A stretch of 64,000 bases of DNA from Eupeodes corollae. Lineage: Eukaryota > Arthropoda > Insecta > Diptera > Syrphidae. Numbering within the stretch: position 1 is the stretch's first letter; the number at the start of each line of letters is the position of its first letter. The notes beneath the pieces were generated by a model that saw only the letters and a program-made list of their open reading frames with translations, ran no database searches and was not told the DNA's origin. Below, piece after piece: positions 22,078-34,860 of this stretch. The stretch covers positions 307,332,485 through 307,396,484 of the forward strand of contig NC_079147.1 in the NCBI RefSeq assembly GCF_945859685.1. The letters run 5' to 3'. A program made the position numbers and the translations under genes.

Positions 22078-25000
22078 AAAGAGTTAAGCAAACCATATAC
22101 TAAAAGCAAACAGTAATTAAAGAAAACTTTTCCCAAAAATTCTAAAGAAAGCAAATAAGAAGAAAGAATTGAAATTTTCACCGGTACTATTTCATAAAGA
22201 AAACCACTAAATCCCGTACAGTGGCATCATAGCCAAACCAAGCCAAGTCGAGCCAAACCCAAAGCCAAAGCCATATCCAAAGCCAAACCAAACCAAGCCA
22301 GAAAAGTCAAAACCTATTCCTTATCCTTAGTAAGTAAGGTATACACATTAACGAAGCGAAGAAGCGAATAAAAGTGAAACCACAGACTTGTCGAAGAAGT
22401 CCCTCTTTATAGAAGACGAGTAGCAACGAAAAATACCAAAAGAAATACATCAACAAGGACCCAGAAAAAAACCAAAAACTTTGAAAAGAAAAAGAAAACA
22501 TTGCGGAATGTTTTGAATAAAAGAAAGAAAATGTCCTTAAGATTTCTTCCTTTAGTTGTAAAATAGAAGAAGAGAGGGAGAAGAATCCGCAACCAACAAC
22601 TATGGAACTCCAGGACGATGACGCTGAATTCCTCTATTTATACAAAACTCTCAAGGCTGGCTTAAAAGGACGAAACTATAACGACGATTATATAGGACTT
22701 TGTATACGTATACTCCTACTATACGGCGATGACGACGACGACATGGGTAATTAAAAACTTTTATTCGCTTTTTAAACTAACAAGAGAAAACTACACAAAG
22801 TCCTTCCCTTATTTTGATCCTCTTTCACCTCATATTTTCATCCGCAGCCGCGCCGCAATCGTTTTTTTTTTTACTCTTCAGTTGCTTGGATTTTTTGTTT
22901 GTAGGTTTCTTTTCGTCATTCTTTGGTTACCAAGGAATTTCTTTTAGTTATTTTTTCCAACATTCAGACACATAGCTTCAACCCTCCTCCTCCTATTCCT
23001 TCAAAACCAACAAGGCAAAATCTAAGAAAAATATTTCAGGCTTTGAATACAATGTCCTTTTTATACCATGCCATATCTCTAATGATGATGGAAAACTGAA
23101 TCCTTTTCTTTTCACCTCAACCTATTCTTATTGCTTCTCTCTGTGTTTTAGCTTTATTCGAAACTGTCTTTGAATTATGTCTTCTTCCCGAATTCCCATC
23201 CCCCTTTCCCCCTTTTCCACCATTTCCGATTCCCACTAAAACCTGAAAGTCCTTGAGGTAATATAAACTTATGCCTGGACAGGATTTGGACAGGACAAAG
23301 GGAAAGCAATAATTTGCTTCGCAATTGCATGAGCTCCTTAAAGTAAATTTTGTTTTATTTTTTGTTGTTGTTGTTGAGTTTTCCTGTTCCTCCTAAAGAT
23401 GGCGTTATAATCTGTTCGTGCACGTAATCAGCTCAATTAAATTAACACAAAAAGCTTTAGCTTTTGAAGGAGTATAATGTTCTGTTGCTTTGTAGTCGTA
23501 GTCGAATAGTGTGTAGTTTGGTTGTTCCAAAGCGCAAAGAAGTAATTCCCAGAATTTAAAAGAGTTTTTGCTCATTAGTTACACTTCAAGGACTTTTATT
23601 CAATCAAAATAGGGGGAGGTTTTTTAACTGTTAGCACGCATTCCCGAAAATTAACTTAAATTATAACGTGAGGCGCAATTATTTTTCGTATTGTTGTTGT
23701 TGTCAACGAAATAGGTTTGAAATTTATTGGACCTATAGTGAATTTCATGTTCATACCTATTTGTTATAGAGAAGAAGAATAGGGGGGGGGGAAGGCATTC
23801 GAGTTAAATTGAAAAACTACCGGAGTAAGAAAGTTTTTTGAAATAAATTGTCGTATGTGAGCCAGGTGACCGAAATACATAACATTAAAACAAAATTTCG
23901 GTCGGTAAAATACGAATATAAAATGATGGCAATGTAGTGTGAATAATTTGAATTAAGGAGGCGAAGTGAAATTCTACCAAGCTTAATCATCTGTAAATGT
24001 TATTTTTTGTTCTCTTGTGGAATTTCAGATTGAATATGTTTTCCGCAATTTGGAATTTTTGAATAAATCATAAAATTTTATGGGGGCACATTTTGTTGGT
24101 GTGGTTTGTTAGCAAACTGAAATTTATTTCAGAAAACAGGTGAGAAACGATGTTTAGGCCGATTAAAGATGTTGATAAGATTAAAAGCCAAGGCGGTGAA
24201 ATCATCCATTGAAAACACTGCTGAAATACGAAAGTTGTCCGAAATATAACAAGTCAAATGAACATCTGGACGTACCCCCTGTTAGGAAGGGCAGGTAATA
24301 TTTTAAGTTTCTGTCACCCTTACCGGTAAAATTTCAAATAGAAACCATTCAATTAAAAATAGTTCAAGTTTTTGTTTTAAATATCGATTTTTTTAATAGA
24401 GACTTGATAATTTTGAAAAAAAAAATGAAATTATCATTGTCAAAATAGTTCACTATGGTAAAGAACACGAACGCACTACCAACTTTTGTAAATTACAAAC
24501 AATTTCTTCTGAAAATTGGAGTCTTTGACCACAACAGTAAGTTTGTTAGCTTCAATTTTCTGTCATAATACTCGGCCTAAGAAATAACGATTTGAGTCAA
24601 CACATTCGTTGCTTGATTTTGCCTTATCAATGAGATAACCTTTTGGTGGAAGTACAACATCACTGCCGCTCAGGCGTCCGTATCAAAATATCCAAATCAG
24701 TCAATTCTAAAGCATTCTCAAGAATTGGACATTTTTTTTGTTTACATCCACATTGATTTAAGAATTAAAGGCGATGAACCATTTTAAAAGATGTAGTATC
24801 TTCTACGATTGAGTTGTCCTGTCCTTATTAGAAGCCCGGTATTTTTATTCCAATAACTTTTTCATTTACATAGACGAATAAGATTGCGTTAAATCCGGTA
24901 GTTCTGATTTGTTACGATTTTCAGAAATTTGAATTATTACCACTATTTCAGACAAATTTAACAAAATATGGAATCAATTTTAATAGAAAAGGTAAATTCA

Positions 25001-25257
25001 TCTACTTCATTTTTTTGTTCTGAAAATAAATCAAGTGTTGAAGATTTTTTGATTTGATGAGAAATTATAAAACTTTGCGCGTTTTAATTTAATGGTGGCT
25101 GAAGCTCATTTTCGTCCTTTACGTGGAATTGAATCAGTAAAGGTATCGACTTCAAATAAACATTGTTATACATCAGATTTTTTTTTGAGTTTGATAAATA
25201 TTAAGTTTTGTAATAAATTAAGTTATCATATCGACATGTTTCCGCTCGAATCCAAAA
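22078..25257. other. Non-coding, probable host sequence
   Basis: No exon recognised. An AGCCAAA/CAAAGCC simple repeat lies at about 22230-22305, GACGACGAC near 22725-22741, TGTTGTTGTTGTTG near 23363-23376 and TTGTTGTTGTTGT near 23690. From about 24900 the sequence may include eroded 5' parts of the Helitron relic, but nothing firm can be read before 25258. Confidence 0.45.
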
Positions 25258-26125
25258 GATTGGTGGGTGAAGTATAGAGATGACATGTCTGAGGATGTTC
25301 CGCATCGTGTGCGCCGTGAAACTTTGAATCCTACAAATGTCTGAAGAAATTTTACAATGAGATCATGATAGAAGATATGTATTTATTGATAGCAAATAAA
25401 GTATGGTCGTGTTTGGGAATGACAGCACCCAATCGTCATATGCACGATGCATTAAACCACGAGTTGCAAAGGGAACAATAGTACGAAATTGAAGCATTGG
25501 CCGAAACAGTTCGTACAAATATTCCACAATTAAATCTACAATAAAGAATCGCGTACGACAATTTGATAGAAGCTGTGAACAGTGGATTTGGTGGAATTTA
25601 TTTCCTTAAAGATATCGGAATAACCGTTATTTCCCGATAAACTGTTGCTGATGAAGTAAATGCATGCCTAAATCATAGAATTTGTGGCAGTACGTAAAGA
25701 CACTACCAATTAACATTCAATTCACTGGAATTGCCTGAATTATACCACGTCACAATTTTCAGTTAAAAGTAGGATCACTTGTCATCATTGCTTAACATTA
25801 ATCAAAAAAATGAAAAAGCTGATGAAAAACGTCATTGAGGCAACAATAATAAAAGGAAAATATAAAGGAGAGGATGTCTTGATCCCGCGAATACCGATGA
25901 TTCCAACATTTTTACCAATTGATTTTAAACGCTTATAATATCCAGTACGTCTGGCCTTTGCGATGACAGTAAATTAATCGCATGGACAATCTTTAGAAGT
26001 TTACGGAATCAACTTGAAGTTTTCCTGTTTCGCGCATGGACATTTATGCGTCGCGTGTTCAAGCGTCGGAAAACCAACTTCTTTGTTTATTTACGCACCA
26101 CCTAACCTAACAAAAATACTACGCA
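25258..26125 (+). pseudogene. Helitron PIF1-like helicase relic
   Basis: Plus-strand frames read DWWVKYRDDMSEDV, GMTAPNRHMHDALNHELQRE, NIPQLN...IAYDNLIEAVNSG, ADEVNACLNHR and LKVGSLVI. They continue with VIEATIIKGKYKGEDVLIPR, RLAFAMTVN-stop-SHGQSL and CVACSSVGKPTSLFIYAP. These are consecutive landmarks of the PIF1-family helicase carried by insect Helitrons. The last two are the degraded helicase motifs normally reading NKSQGQSL and VACSRV. The Walker A block and much of the core are deleted between about 25620 and 25640, and stops interrupt throughout. No Rep (HUH) domain or Helitron end was found. A satellite-core fragment follows immediately downstream (26160-26480). Confidence 0.8.
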
Positions 26126-26159
26126 CAGTTGGTAAATAGGTTTTGAACTCAAACATACC

Positions 26160-26480
26160 TTAAAAATAATAAATAAATACATATTTTCAGCACTCGGTCA
26201 CATTTTGAGAAAAATTAAATTTACAGTTTTTGTACAAACAAATAAAAAAATAAAATAAATTTATAAAAGTTAGTAAAAATCGATTTTCAACTCAAATATC
26301 GTTTTAAAACTTTGAGATATTGGCTCTGAACTAATTTTATCTTTAAAAAAGTATTGTTGTTAACATTCAATAAAATTTTGAGAAAAAACGAATTGACAGT
26401 TTTTTTACAAAAAATAAAAACCTAAAGACAAATTAATACAAAATTATAAAAATTGATGTTCGGCTTTCGATATTTCGTGA
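26160..26480 (+). repeat. Fragment of the 172-bp satellite-core family
   Basis: Contains AACTCAAATATCGTTTTAAA, GAGATATTGGCTCTGAAC, TTGTTGTTAACATTCAATAA and ACGAATTGACAGTTTTTTTA in the plus orientation, which together make up about 1.5 monomers as in 33.6-34.8 kb. Neither family terminus is present. Confidence 0.75.
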
Positions 26481-29400
26481 CTAATTAAAAACATTGACTT
26501 TTTTTTAACTAATTCAACTGACTTCTTTTTTAACTTAACACGAAAACCTACAAACATTCTTTTTTCATGTTGAAATATGGGAACGTCCAGCTGGCGCAAC
26601 CTGTACGTGCGACAGAGTAGTGAATTGCCCAATTTGTTTTACTCTTTTAAACCCCCGCACATCCTTGCAGAATTCGACATACCTACCCCTCATGCTTTAA
26701 TTTATTAAACTTGAACACGCGTCTGTCAAAAGGCATTATCGATAGTTTTTAAGCGGTCAATCAACAAATCTTTAAAGGTTTTTAACTTATTTATCAATAG
26801 TTTTTGTCCAGTTTTCTAATGGTGCTTCTCGATATAGTGCATTTTATTGGTTGAATCTATTGTTAAACCAAAAATTCCGTTATGGAAAATCCACAGTACT
26901 GAAAATACAAATAAACAAAATTCCGAAATTCTCAATGCTTATAACAACAAGTTGTACTTCTAGTACTTTTCGGGATTATGGAATTTCGCAATTTTTTTTC
27001 CAACTCTAAATTGTATCAATAGAAATATATTGTAGATAATTTCAACGAAAGATTAAACTAAGATTTTGAACGAATTCAATTTTATTCAATTAAATTTAAT
27101 CATCACTTTCTTGGTTTTCTCTAAATTCGACTTTTTTGAGCACTTGCATTAAATTTAATCTTACCAAAATTACTTCGGTTTATATGAGTCACATATCCTT
27201 TAACATCACACATTATAGCTACTAGCGTACTCTAGCTTTGTCGAATCTACAGGATGTTTAAGTAAACGTCATTTCAGTAGGTTCCGCTTTCCATGTTGTT
27301 GATGATGATCCGTTTTTTATGACCGAGATATAAAATACCCCTTTCAGGAGCAGGCACAACACCGCAGCAGAGCATCACAAGGATCCACGCCAAAGGTAGG
27401 CCACTGCTTGGAGCCTTATCTATATGCATGCACCGCGCGAAGGGCACAACCCAAACCACTCTCTCTCTCTTTCTCTGTCATATAATCATCATCATTATCC
27501 AAACTTTGCAGAGGAGCGTTGCAGACCTGATTCTGATGGTTAACAACTAGACTGTGTTCTAGGACTGCACCTACTCCCACAGTAACTACATCCAACTCTG
27601 TCGCCACCGTCATTGCCATAGCACAACAACAATAAAAAAAACAACTCCAGTGCAGCAGGACCTGAAGCAGGAGTAGGAGCAGGATCATGAGTATCCTTGT
27701 AGCAGCGAAATATGTAATACAAAATATTACGCTTTATATTTAAACGTGTGGTAGGTATACGAAACTCTGTCATAAAGATAAAGGATAAGTGGAAACTTTA
27801 TGGTTATTACTGGCAAAAGTGTAAGGATAATAATATTAAATGTGATGTGTGTTGTGTCTGACACACACAACACCGAACCCGAACTCGAACTCGCGCCCAC
27901 ACCTTTCTCCACATCAACGACCCCAAAAAGGAGCAGGGAAAAAAAATACGACGAGAAATAATCTCCAACCAAACTATGTAATAAAATTTCTTATCTCGCA
28001 GCTGCTACTTTGTCATTTCGATGATATAGACAGGGACACATCTCTTCGTTCGTTGATGTTTCACCGCCACCGCCGCCGCACCGTCATTCGCCCTGTTTTT
28101 GCTCCTGCAAGGATATTAAATACAAATTAAATTAGCAAATGGATCAGTTGACTCTTTCGAGGATTTACCATTGCCATATTGTTGTTTTATTATTCTTGAA
28201 GGATACAGGACGAGCAATGAGCGTTAAGCGACGAGCGGCTTTTAATTTCCCCATTTTTGATCTGTTAAAATAATTCGATAGACCATCGGAGGGTGTGTGG
28301 CTTGGCTCTGACTGCGAATGCGACTGCGACAGACTGCTCCTTCGAATATCCTTCAATTCCATTCCATTTTGATGGATAACTTCACCCAGTTTTATTGTTT
28401 ATTACAATGCATTAACATTTGGCATAAAGTGAGAACGGGGCCGTCGTCATCGTTATTACAATCGAGGAATTCAAAATGGTGGGGGTGGTTTCAAGGAGGG
28501 TATGAGGAAGGCTAAATGCAAAAGTTTTCTCCTGTAATATAATTATGTGTGTGGAAATGGATTTCTTGTTTTTCTTTTTTTTCCTTGTCTTGCTTTCTTC
28601 ACCCATCCCAGGACAACAGTAACAGGGAGAGGAGCCATAATGCATGAAGTGGAACGTTTTATGTTCAAGTGGAATAGGTCCTGTGGGATAAGTGGTATTA
28701 TTTTTATATCAAAAAATGTATTTCCAAGATGAGACTGAGACTACTCCTTGTTATATTTTTGTTTTTATTGACATTTAAGAGAGATGAATGGTTTGTGGAA
28801 TTAGATTATTAGGAGGTGGGGGTGGTGTGTTAAAAGGAGGGAGTTTCTGAATCTTATAATAATAATTCAAATGAAACATTTTTGGGGGAATTTTTTCGGG
28901 AAATTGTTTATTTGCGAATCTGAATGCCATTATGTTATTCTCGAAATGAAATTGTATATTTATTTTGTCCAGTCGAAAAAGGGCATATCAAGACGAAGGG
29001 GAGCATCTCATGAGGCCACGTAATTGTTATTTATTTATTAAGATGAATTCAAAATTGTTTGTAAAATTATTTCAAAGGTACTTTTCCTATTATTCTCTAT
29101 GCCATCATAATCTTTTTCAAAATTCATTTGAAAATGCTTCTCCTTCCGGAGATTTATTTATAAAGTGAATATCTTATCAAAGTTGGAAAGATATTGCAAT
29201 TTGGGAATGTGTATGTGTATCTAAATATCCAACATCTGTTTGGAACTTGTTTCAAATTAAATTATTAAAATTGTTTCTGAACAAATAAAAGTGAATTGCT
29301 TTGTATAACGTTTGTATGTGACGTGAGTATTGCATGTTTCATGGTTCTGACTGTGACTTTATTAATTATTGAAATACATAACTTTTGTTGCTTCTGGGTA

Positions 29401-29764
29401 ATCTGGAAGGGCATTTTAAATGTGGTTGTTTTAAAAACTTAATTAGTCATTGATTGGAGCTATATGAAAACTGTCTTCATTCTTCAATATTTCAATTTTA
29501 AAAACGTGGCATATGTTTAAAATAGTACCAAACTATCTATCTGCTTACTTCTTTTAAGGAACCAGATTTTGAAACAGGATAAAAAGAATGGCATTTGAAC
29601 AGCAGGTTCAAGAGCGGGGTCAAACGCTTAACATATAGAAGAGTTTTTACTCACCGCTTAAAAATGTTCTTTAATGTTCTGTAAAGGAGGCTGACAAAAT
29701 TTAAATAACATAATGTGTATATTAACCAAGTTAAAAGTATTAACTTTAGTTATTAAATTATTTT
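26481..29764. other. Non-coding, probable host sequence
   Basis: No supported exon. Notable textures are CTCTCTCTCT near 27461-27475, GCAGGAGTAGGAGCAGG near 27667-27683, CGCCACCGCCGCCGC near 28065-28080 and CACAACACCGAACCCGAACTCG near 27866. Open frames of 60-93 residues on both strands at 27274-28732 are repeat-driven and mutually overlapping. Confidence 0.45.
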
Positions 29765-29850
29765 AGAACGCTGTTGTCCAGAAAGGTAAAGCCTAAGTAT
29801 TTAATTTGGTCGATTCTCTACACATTAAAGCATTCCGCCATTCCAAAAGT
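29765..29850 (-). pseudogene. Small LINE fragment (tentative)
   Basis: The minus strand reads IKYLGFTFLDNSVLK, matching the I-K-Y-L-G-x-T-F block after the catalytic centre of LINE reverse transcriptases. It is too short to classify. Confidence 0.4.
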
Positions 29851-30044
29851 TTTATAAATATGCTTTATTTAAGAGCAAATCACATTAGTTTAGAGGGTTT
29901 TGTTGCTTTCACTCAAAAATGTAAGAAACTGTTTTGAAACTTAGCTTTTTTCCAAAAAGAATATACGCTATACAAATTCAAAACCATAAAAAATAAGAAA
30001 AAGAATTTGATATCAAGAGTTTTCTGACTTTTTTCGCGGAGTTT

Positions 30045-30110
30045 TTTTCGTCGTTCATAACTTAAGAACCAGAAGAGATATCCAAAAATCAAAGAGTCCG
30101 TTTTTCATAA
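30045..30110 (+). repeat. Fragment of the satellite-core family, plus orientation
   Basis: CGTCGTTCATAACTTAAGAA followed by CCAGAAGAGATATC matches the interior of the full copy near 33145-33185. It is cut off by the minus-oriented copy that begins at 30115, suggesting one copy inserted into an older one. Confidence 0.7.
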
Positions 30111-30114
30111 AACA

Positions 30115-31212
30115 AGAGGCTGGGATGCGACCCACACTGATAAGTTCCCATCCCGCATGTCGATTTGCCTTGCTTAAAAGTTTGTAGGTTTTTGTGTTGG
30201 GTTAAAAAGTTGTCAGTTGCATTATTCTTAAAAAATTTAAAATTACTAACGAAAAGAAATAGTTAAGTTTGAAAATCTAGTTTTGTTAAATAGATTTTTA
30301 GTCGAATATATGAATAAAATAAATTTGTGATATATCAAGAACCGAACATTAGTTCTTACCAAATTTGCGTACTATTTTTTGTATTTTTATTTTTTTATGA
30401 AAAAACAACTACAGTTTTTACTTCGATTTTTCTCAAAATTTTTTTGAATGTTAAAAACAATATTTCCTATAAGTTTAAATTAGTTTATTAGTAAATTTTA
30501 GTCGAAAAACAATTTTTACGAACTTTTGTTAAATTTTCTTTTATTTTTTTTTTAACTGTCAATTACATTTTTCTCAAAATCTTTTTAAATATTGAAAACA
30601 ATAATTTTAAGTTTTTGAAAAGATGTTTGAGCCGAAATTTAATTTTTACCAACTTTGAGTAATATTCTTTTTCAGGTTTCTATTTTTTATAAAATTATCT
30701 TTCTCAAAATCTTACCGAATGTTGAAAACAATATTTTTTGTTGCACAATATTGCTTTGGAGATTTATTCATTGTTTATTCATAAAATTTTCGAGGTGACA
30801 AAATTTTTTGTTCAGTTTTTTTTGATTTATAAAAAAATTTCCAAAAATATGTTGATTTGGTATCACATTACAATATATAATATAACATTTGATTAGCGTC
30901 ATTGGTTCGTAAGAAATTTAGGGCTAATAAAATTTTCACCTTTTTTGTAAACTGCTATGGTAAAAAAAACCCACGCAATTTTCTTGAGAGGCTTTTGCAT
31001 CATTCTGAATTATTATTTGTAAAACAACATTTATTTGAAGTCGATATCTCTTCGGGTTCTTGAGCTATGGGCAACGAAAAAAACGTTGCGAACGTACGGA
31101 CGTACGAACGTACGTACACACACGCACAGACATCTTTCTAAAAATCGTTTATTTCGACCCTAGGGACCTATAAACGTCTAGAAATGTGAAAACTTTCAAT
31201 TTGACAAATCGG
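30115..31212 (-). mobile_element. Satellite-core element, copy C
   Basis: Reads on the plus strand from AGAGGCTGGGATGCGACCCA, through GATAAGTTCCCATCCCG, monomers of the satellite in reverse, a block at 31020-31130 (TGAAGTCGATATCTCTTCGG, then an ACGTACG-rich tract) and GACATCTTTCTAAAAATCG, to CAATTTGACAAATCGG at about 31212. This is the reverse complement of copy A's order. The hairpin end (AACTTCC..GGAAGTT) is lost. No open reading frame of note. Confidence 0.85.
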
Positions 31213-31254
31213 AAAGAAGCTGAATTGAGAAAAAAAAATTAGAGTAAGTTTCAA

Positions 31255-31440
31255 AAAAACCTATCGGTTCATTTGTGAAAAAACTTTTCTATTTTAAATT
31301 GAAAAATTGTATGGGGACTGCTGATATTTTTCGTATTAATTTTTTTTTAAAAAACGCCTTAAGATAATCGAATGAAAACCTTAATTTCAATCGGCACAAT
31401 GTATTAGGTTGTAGGTGCCAGGACAGATTCGAAATTTTAG
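31255..31440 (-). repeat. Dispersed repeat, copy 2
   Basis: In reverse complement it gives CCGATTGAAATTAAGGTTTTC, CTTAAGGCGTTTTTT, CCATACAATTTTTC and GAACCGATAGG, the same sequence of landmarks as 16540-16870. It is older and shorter than copy 1. Confidence 0.55.
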
Positions 31441-31930
31441 AACTTATTGAGTTAAGAACTAAAAGAACTCTAAAAACTTGCGGTTTTCAGTCTGCGCACT
31501 TTTCAAAATTTTGTGTGTGGTTTAAATGAAACGACTTGAGATCGAAATACTCTATGAGTCACATGACTCTAACTAAAATACTCTATGCCTAAATTATGTT
31601 GTAATAAATTCTGGGGCCCTCCTGTATTATTCGATTCTCAATGTACATATTTGCTCGAATTCGAAAAATTGGTACTATGTATCTATTTGACTACTTTCGA
31701 ACCAACGAGAATCGAATAGTTCTTGTAGTGCCAACCATATTCTTTAGAACTTTCGAATAAACGAGGAACTGCGTAACTCGAAAAAAAATTCAAAACAAGG
31801 CGAAATCGAAAATAATCACTTAACATCAAATGTGTTTGCGAGCGAAGTGTTTTTTGGCAAAGTGTAAATTAAATGTAATAAAATATTAATACGCAATTCC
31901 AAAATTACAGCGGGAATTCGTGATTTTTGC
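31441..31930. other. Non-coding gap, possible transposon end
   Basis: Mostly unassigned. GGGGCCCTCCTGTATTATTC near 31611 resembles a transposon terminus beside the Harbinger fragment, but no inverse partner was found. Confidence 0.35.
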
Positions 31931-32194
31931 CTAAAATAGCGTTTGGACTTCCTCGTTCATTGCAAAATTCATTACCAGCGGGCAGATGATTCTTTTAATT
32001 GAAGTAAAATTTTCGGCAAGTATTTTTGACATGGTTTGCTGTACAAGTCCAGCGTTCTTGTCACCGCCAATTTGGTTTTGGTAACTTCCTGTTGCCAAAA
32101 AGTTCAATGCTGCTGATATTTTAATGATAATCGAAACAGCATTTTGTCTTCTGCGAGTAGTCATGTTGGATGATATGGTATTGAGTAAGAACAT
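31931..32194 (-). pseudogene. PIF/Harbinger transposase fragment
   Basis: The minus-strand frame of 87 residues contains ISAALNFLATGSYQNQIGGD, then LVQQTMSKILAE and IICPLVMNFAMNEEVQTLF. The first piece is the well-known (L/A)...FLATGSYQ..VG.D motif of Harbinger (HARBI1-like) nucleases, which lies N-terminal to the DDE core. After the stop at 31931 the sequence weakly continues (AKITNSR, compare YA..RIPGVIG) and then ends before any catalytic Asp. It is a fragment lacking the catalytic domain, with no associated Myb-like partner gene or TIRs. Confidence 0.75.
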
Positions 32195-32964
32195 AAATCC
32201 GTCTACTACTGTATTTTGAAATTACGTTAAATTATAATAAATTAGATTAAGTGTTCGTTTTTTTGGTATTGATTGTTAAAAAACAGACATTTTTAAGAAC
32301 ACGTTTTTTAAGAACAGCAACCAGAAGGTATTTTGTGATAGGAAACCCGCATATAAATATAGTATTTTGTTCATACAGCATTTTGGTACGCCGTATTCTA
32401 AGTTCACGTAGTTTGGAAATACAGAATTTAAGACATACAACATTATGACCGAACAGTATTATATGTAGCGTATACTTAATATCACAAGAATTAAAATCCA
32501 AATAATTCAAACTTCCCGCCTTCATCACATTCCATAAATATATACCGTTTTTTAAAATTCCAATCTTAATTTACAATTAGAAGTAACTGTTTAATTAGTA
32601 GTAGTATTAAGTAGTATTATTTATTAAAAAATAAAGTGTATTATGACTTTGATTATAAAATAAATAATAATCTAACAATAATTACTGCAACAGTGTCATA
32701 CTGCATTTTGATCAAACAGGATTGTGAAAAACATAATTTCGACCCAATCTCACACTAAAAAACTTAACATGCTGAGAGTGGTTGAAGGGTGTGACGTTGA
32801 GATAAGTTATTTTTTTAGACATTTACAACAAAACTGATTTCAAATAATGGAAAATCGCAACATTTTCCGTATTCCTAAAATAAATATTACCGACTTCTTT
32901 TGTAATAATAATTTTCCTGATATTTTTCACATCGTGCATAAATTATCCACAGCTAGACATTTTT
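32195..32964. other. Non-coding AT-rich sequence
   Basis: No coding motif. Contains TAGTAGTAGTATTAAGTAGTA near 32597. Overlapping frames at 32247-32528 on both strands have no recognisable content. Confidence 0.4.
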
Positions 32965-33087
32965 AACTTCCCATAGGAAGTTATTGTAATGGGTCCGATT
33001 TGTCAAATTGAAAATTTTGACATTTCTCGACGTTTCAAGGTCCCTAGAGTCGAAATAAAAGATTTTTAGAAAGATGTCTGTGCGTGC

Positions 33088-33141
33088 GTGTGTACGTACG
33101 TTCGTACGTCCGTACGTTCGTACGTCCGTACGTTCGCGACG
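33088..33141. repeat. ACGTACGT-rich microsatellite of copy A
   Basis: Alternating GTACGTACGTTCGTACGTCC units. Equivalent tracts occur at 31090-31130 (copy C, reversed) and 52868-52910 (copy B), so the tract is an inherited part of the family. It creates spurious frames rich in R-T-x-V-R-T on both strands. Confidence 0.8.
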
Positions 33142-33539
33142 TTTTTTTCGTTGTCCATAGCTCAAGAACCAGAAGAGATATCGACTCCAAATAAATTTTG
33201 TTATACAGATAATAAGGCAGAAAGATGCAGAAAGGGCTCTCAAGAAATTTGCGTCGGTGGTTTTTTTACCATAGCAGTTTAAAAAAAAGGTGAAAATTTT
33301 GGTTAACCCTGAATATCTTACGAACCAAAAACGCTAAAGACTTGAATTAAATTTTATATAATAAATTGTAACGTGATCTCAAAGAAGTATATTTTTTGAA
33401 AAAAATCTATTAAACGGTTTTTTTTACAAATCAAAAAAACTGAAAAAAAAATTTGTCACCTCCAAAATTTAACGACTAAAATATAATTTCATCTCCAAAA
33501 CAATTTTGAGCAACGGAGAACAATGTTTTTGAAATCTGA

Positions 33540-34860
33540 TAAAATTTTGAGAAAAATCGAATCGACAGTTTTTTTTATAAAAAATAAAAATCTAAAAAAA
33601 ACATTACTCAAAGTTGGTAAAAATTGAATACCGATTCAAATATCTTTTCAAAAACTTGAAATTTAGGCATAAAACTTATTTTATCTTATAACAAATATTG
33701 TTTTTAACATTCGATAAAATTTTGAAAAAAATCGAATTGACAGTTTTTTAAAAAAAATAAAAACCTAAAAAAAAATAATAAAAGTTGGTAAAAATTCATT
33801 TTCGACTCAAATATCTTTTCAAAACTTTGACATATTGGCTTAGATTCACTTTTATCTTTCAAAAACTATTGTTTTCAACGTGCAGTAAGATTTTGAAAAA
33901 AATCGAATTGATAGTTTTTTACAAAAAATTGAAAACCGAAAAAAAAAATAACAAATGTTGGTAAAAATTGAATATCGACTCAAATATCTTTTCAAAACTT
34001 TGAGATATTGGCTTTAATTTACTTTTATCTTTCAAAAAATATTGTTGTCAACATTCAGTAAAATTTTGAAAAAAATCGAATTGACAGTTTTTTACAAAAA
34101 ATAAAAACCTAAAAAAAATGTATAAATGTTTGTAAAAAATGATTTTCGACTCAAATATCTCTTTAAAAATTGTAGATATCGAATCGAATTGACAGTTTTT
34201 TTAAAAAAAATAAAAACCTAAAAAATAATAATAAAAGTTGGTAAAAATTCATTTTCGACTCAAATATCTTTTCAAAACTTTGACATATTGGCTTAGATTC
34301 ACTTTTATCTTTCAAAAACTATTGTTTTCAACGTGCAGTAAGATTTTGAAAAAAATCGAATTGATAGTTTTTTACAAAAAATTGAAAACCGAAAAAAAAA
34401 TAACAAAAGTTGGTAAAAATTGAATATCGACTCAAATATCTTTTCAAAACTTTGAGATATTGGCTTTAATTTACTTTTATCTTTCAAAAAATATTGTTGT
34501 CAACATTCAGTAAAATTTTGAAAAAAATCGAATTGACAGTTTTTTACAAAAAATAAAAACCTAAAAAAAATGTATAAATGTTTGTAAAAAATGATTTTCG
34601 ACTCAAATATCTCTTTAAAAATTGTAGATATTGTCTTTTATCTACTTTTATCTTTCAAAAAATATTGTTGTTAACATTCAGTAAAATTTTGAAAAAAATC
34701 GAATTGATAGTTTTTGTACCAAAAATTAAAAACCTAAAAAAATTTAACAAATGTTGGTAAAAATTGATTTTCGACTCAAATATCTTTTCAAAAATTTTAG
34801 ATATTGGCTTTAAACTTATTTATTTTATAGAAAATATTGTTTTTAATATTTAATGATTTT
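33540..34860. repeat. Tandem satellite, ~172-bp monomer, with 453-bp higher-order unit
   Basis: The landmark TCGACTCAAATATC (or a close variant) begins at about 33631, 33802, 33975, 34146, 34255, 34427, 34598 and 34771. Spacings are 171, 173, 171, 109, 172, 171 and 173. Each monomer carries AAAATCGAATTGACAGTTTT and AAAATTTTGA. The one short spacing (109) marks a junction where the block 33779-34175 repeats almost exactly at 34232-34628, an offset of 453 bp. This shows a recent higher-order duplication. Confidence 0.85.

Noticed and set aside
21719..22181. Open frames spanning the N run
   Set aside because: Most of their length is unknown bases.
31611..31780. GGGGCCCTCCTG as a Harbinger terminal repeat
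   Set aside because: No inverse partner was found on the other side of the transposase fragment.
32953..33282. Frames with R-T-x-V-R-T repeats on both strands
   Set aside because: They are translations of the ACGTACG microsatellite and recur in every copy of the non-coding satellite-core family.
33540..34860. CRISPR-like array
   Set aside because: Repeat units are contiguous 172-bp monomers with no unique spacers, in a eukaryotic transposon context.
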